From: Flavobacteriaceae bacterium | GTDB taxonomy: Bacteria > Bacteroidota > Bacteroidia > Flavobacteriales > Flavobacteriaceae | NCBI GenBank assembly: GCA_026992695.1 | Contig: JALWYP010000139.1 | Span: 1-7,342 of the forward strand | Length of the DNA: 7,342 nucleotides | Reading direction: 5' to 3' | Part shown: positions 5,932 through 7,342 of the stretch, piece by piece | How the letters are laid out: the number at the start of each line of letters is the position of its first letter | Position numbering within the stretch: position 1 is the first letter of the stretch | Translations under genes and position numbers: made by a program | The notes under the pieces: model-generated | Databases searched by the model: none | What the model saw: the letters and a program-made list of their open reading frames with translations, nothing else | Told to the model about the DNA's origin: nothing

Positions 5932-7342
5932 ACCTTTTTTACTCCTTACACTGCTCTGGATTTTTGTTTTCTTGGTAAATCCGGATGTATTAGTTGTTAA
6001 TATTATGGAAGCCCGTAATTTTATTACGGCTCGTGAGATGATACAGGACGGTCATTGGCTTTTAACCACACTAAATGCCGAACCACGCTATCAAAAACCA
6101 CCGCTTCCTACTTGGCTTACCGCTTTTTCTGCATTGCTTTTCGGGTTAAAAAATATTTTTGCTTTGCGATTACCGGCGGCACTTTCGGCTTTGTTATTAG
6201 TACTTACAACATACAAAATAGGTGCGTTTTTTTCAAAAAACAAACACTATGCGCTACTAAGTTCGCTTGTTTTAATGACTTCTTTTTATATTGTTTTTGC
6301 AGGAAGAAACGGACAATGGGATATTTTCACCCACGCCTTTATGGCGGTGAGTATTTACCAATTATTTTTATTTTTTTCCGAAAATAAAAAATTATATCAA
6401 AGAGCATTACTCGCCGGATTGTTTTTCGGTTTTTCGTTTATGAGTAAAGGACCCGTTTCGTTATATGCACTGTGGCTTCCGTTTCTTATTGCCTATGGAG
6501 TGGTATATAAATACCGGAATTTTAAAACCAAGTGGTTGCCGTTACTGGTGTTTATTTTAGTAAGTCTTGTAGTTTCCGGTTGGTGGCATTGGTATGTTTA
6601 TGCCTACGATGCACAAGCCGCTCTTGAAATAACCCAAAAAGAAGCCTCCAATTGGAGCAGCTACAATGTAAAACCCTTTTATTACTACTGGAGCTTTTTT
6701 ACGCAAAGCGGAATATGGACAATTCCGGCTTTTGTTAGCTTACTTTACCCCTATTTAAAAAATAAAGTTTTTAATAAAAAAGCGTACACATTTACTTTAA
6801 TATGGACGCTTAGTTCGGTGGTATTGTTGTCGCTTATTCCCGAAAAAAAAGCACGTTATTTGCTTCCGGTGCTTATTCCGTTGGCGTTAAATACCGGTTT
6901 TTATATCGAATATTTATTCAGAAAATTTAAAACTATAACGGATAAAAGAGAAACACTTCCGGTGTATTTTAATTTTATGCTCATTGCCCTTATCGGAATA
7001 AGTTTTCCCATAGCTGGATATTGGTTTCTACACGAAAAACTTTCGGGTTATTGGTTTTGGTTTGTTGCGTTGTCTATAAGTTTATTTGTGATAGGAATAT
7101 TCATTTTTAAAGAATTACGTAATAGAAACATACCTTTGGTTTTTTATTTAACCCTTGCTTTTATTGCTTCGGTAACAACTTTCGGCTTACCTGTTTCAAA
7201 AGCCGTGGTTCACAATCCCGAATACAAAAGCACGGCATTATTAAATAATTGGCAGAAAGATACCCAATTAAAAGTTTATAATTTCGCCGGATTTACTCCC
7301 GAAATGATTTGGGCATACGGTAAACCCATTCCTTCCTTAACC
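5909..7342 (+). CDS. GT39 family glycosyltransferase, ArnT/PMT-like (3' end outside window)
   Basis: The open frame runs 478 codons to the window edge without a stop. It encodes a multi-pass inner-membrane enzyme that, by family, takes a sugar from a polyprenyl-phosphate donor and puts it on lipid A, protein or another periplasmic acceptor. The first periplasmic loop has MEARNFITAREM (33-44), matching DExRYxEIAREM of ArnT, then RYQKPPLPTW (60-69). Later motifs are GRNGQWD (132-138), SKGPVSLY (179-186) and PEKKARYLLPVLIP (311-324). About a dozen hydrophobic helices are spread between residues 9 and 426, and a soluble C-terminal domain begins near 430. Family members are usually about 540-560 residues, so roughly 60-90 may be missing. 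The Asp that normally precedes Glu34 is Met here. The gene overlaps the LAB_N gene by 23 bases, implying translational coupling. Aminoarabinose transfer is not supported, because no Ara4N synthesis genes are present in the window. Confidence 0.88.
   Translation, partial: MIKALQNKPFLLLTLLWIFVFLVNPDVLVVNIMEARNFITAREMIQDGHWLLTTLNAEPRYQKPPLPTWLTAFSALLFGLKNIFALRLPAALSALLLVLTTYKIGAFFSKNKHYALLSSLVLMTSFYIVFAGRNGQWDIFTHAFMAVSIYQLFLFFSENKKLYQRALLAGLFFGFSFMSKGPVSLYALWLPFLIAYGVVYKYRNFKTKWLPLLVFILVSLVVSGWWHWYVYAYDAQAALEITQKEASNWSSYNVKPFYYYWSFFTQSGIWTIPAFVSLLYPYLKNKVFNKKAYTFTLIWTLSSVVLLSLIPEKKARYLLPVLIPLALNTGFYIEYLFRKFKTITDKRETLPVYFNFMLIALIGISFPIAGYWFLHEKLSGYWFWFVALSISLFVIGIFIFKELRNRNIPLVFYLTLAFIASVTTFGLPVSKAVVHNPEYKSTALLNNWQKDTQLKVYNFAGFTPEMIWAYGKPIPSLT

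Noticed and set aside
6055..6387. 110-codon plus-strand open frame inside the GT39 gene
   Set aside because: It is a shadow in another frame: composition is Phe/Cys-rich and motif-free, while the overlapping frame has clear GT39 motifs continuous to the window edge.
1187..7342. A novel defence, mobile or phage system
   Set aside because: All genes match cell-envelope families with intact motifs; no nuclease, reverse transcriptase, toxin-antitoxin pair, integrase or terminal repeat was seen.

Overview
The window reads as a chromosomal segment of a Gram-negative Bacteroidota, most likely a member of the Flavobacteriia. The evidence is the AT-rich sequence, A-rich translation starts that mostly lack a Shine-Dalgarno motif, TAnnTTTG-type -7 promoter elements in front of two of the genes, and an acidic, Cys-containing lipoprotein of a style common in flavobacteria. 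No tRNA, rRNA, CRISPR array, insertion sequence or phage gene was seen. Seven protein genes fill nearly the whole window, and the largest gene-free gaps are 62 and 110 bases.

Layout. (1) A plus-strand lipoprotein at 12-1124 carries two Kazal-like cysteine modules. (2) A plus-strand diacylglycerol/undecaprenol kinase (DgkA family) lies at 1187-1564. (3) On the minus strand, an NAD-dependent sugar epimerase resembling UDP-glucuronate 4-epimerases (4475-3534) is followed 7 bases later by an LTA-synthase/OpgB-type membrane sulfatase-fold phosphotransferase (3526-1550). The end of the latter overlaps the end of dgkA tail to tail by 15 bases. (4) A plus-strand operon starts divergently at 4586. It holds a polyprenyl-phosphate-type GT2 glycosyltransferase, a membrane protein made of two tandem LAB_N domains, and an ArnT/PMT-like GT39 glycosyltransferase that runs off the right edge. 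Its members overlap by 4 and 23 bases.

Together the genes after the lipoprotein look like a cell-envelope decoration neighbourhood. The plus-strand operon has the logic of an ArnC-ArnT system: a cytoplasmic enzyme loads a sugar onto a polyprenyl phosphate, and a periplasmic-facing GT39 enzyme transfers it to an acceptor such as lipid A or another glycan. The double LAB_N protein sits where a flippase would be expected, and its inferred 3-1-3 membrane layout resembles SWEET transporters. On the other strand, a phosphoglycerol-transferase-like enzyme would release diacylglycerol if it uses phosphatidylglycerol, and the adjacent DgkA could recycle it. Alternatively DgkA could make undecaprenyl phosphate for the GT2 enzyme. 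Substrates cannot be determined from the sequence. The family assignments are firm; the pathway connections are inference.
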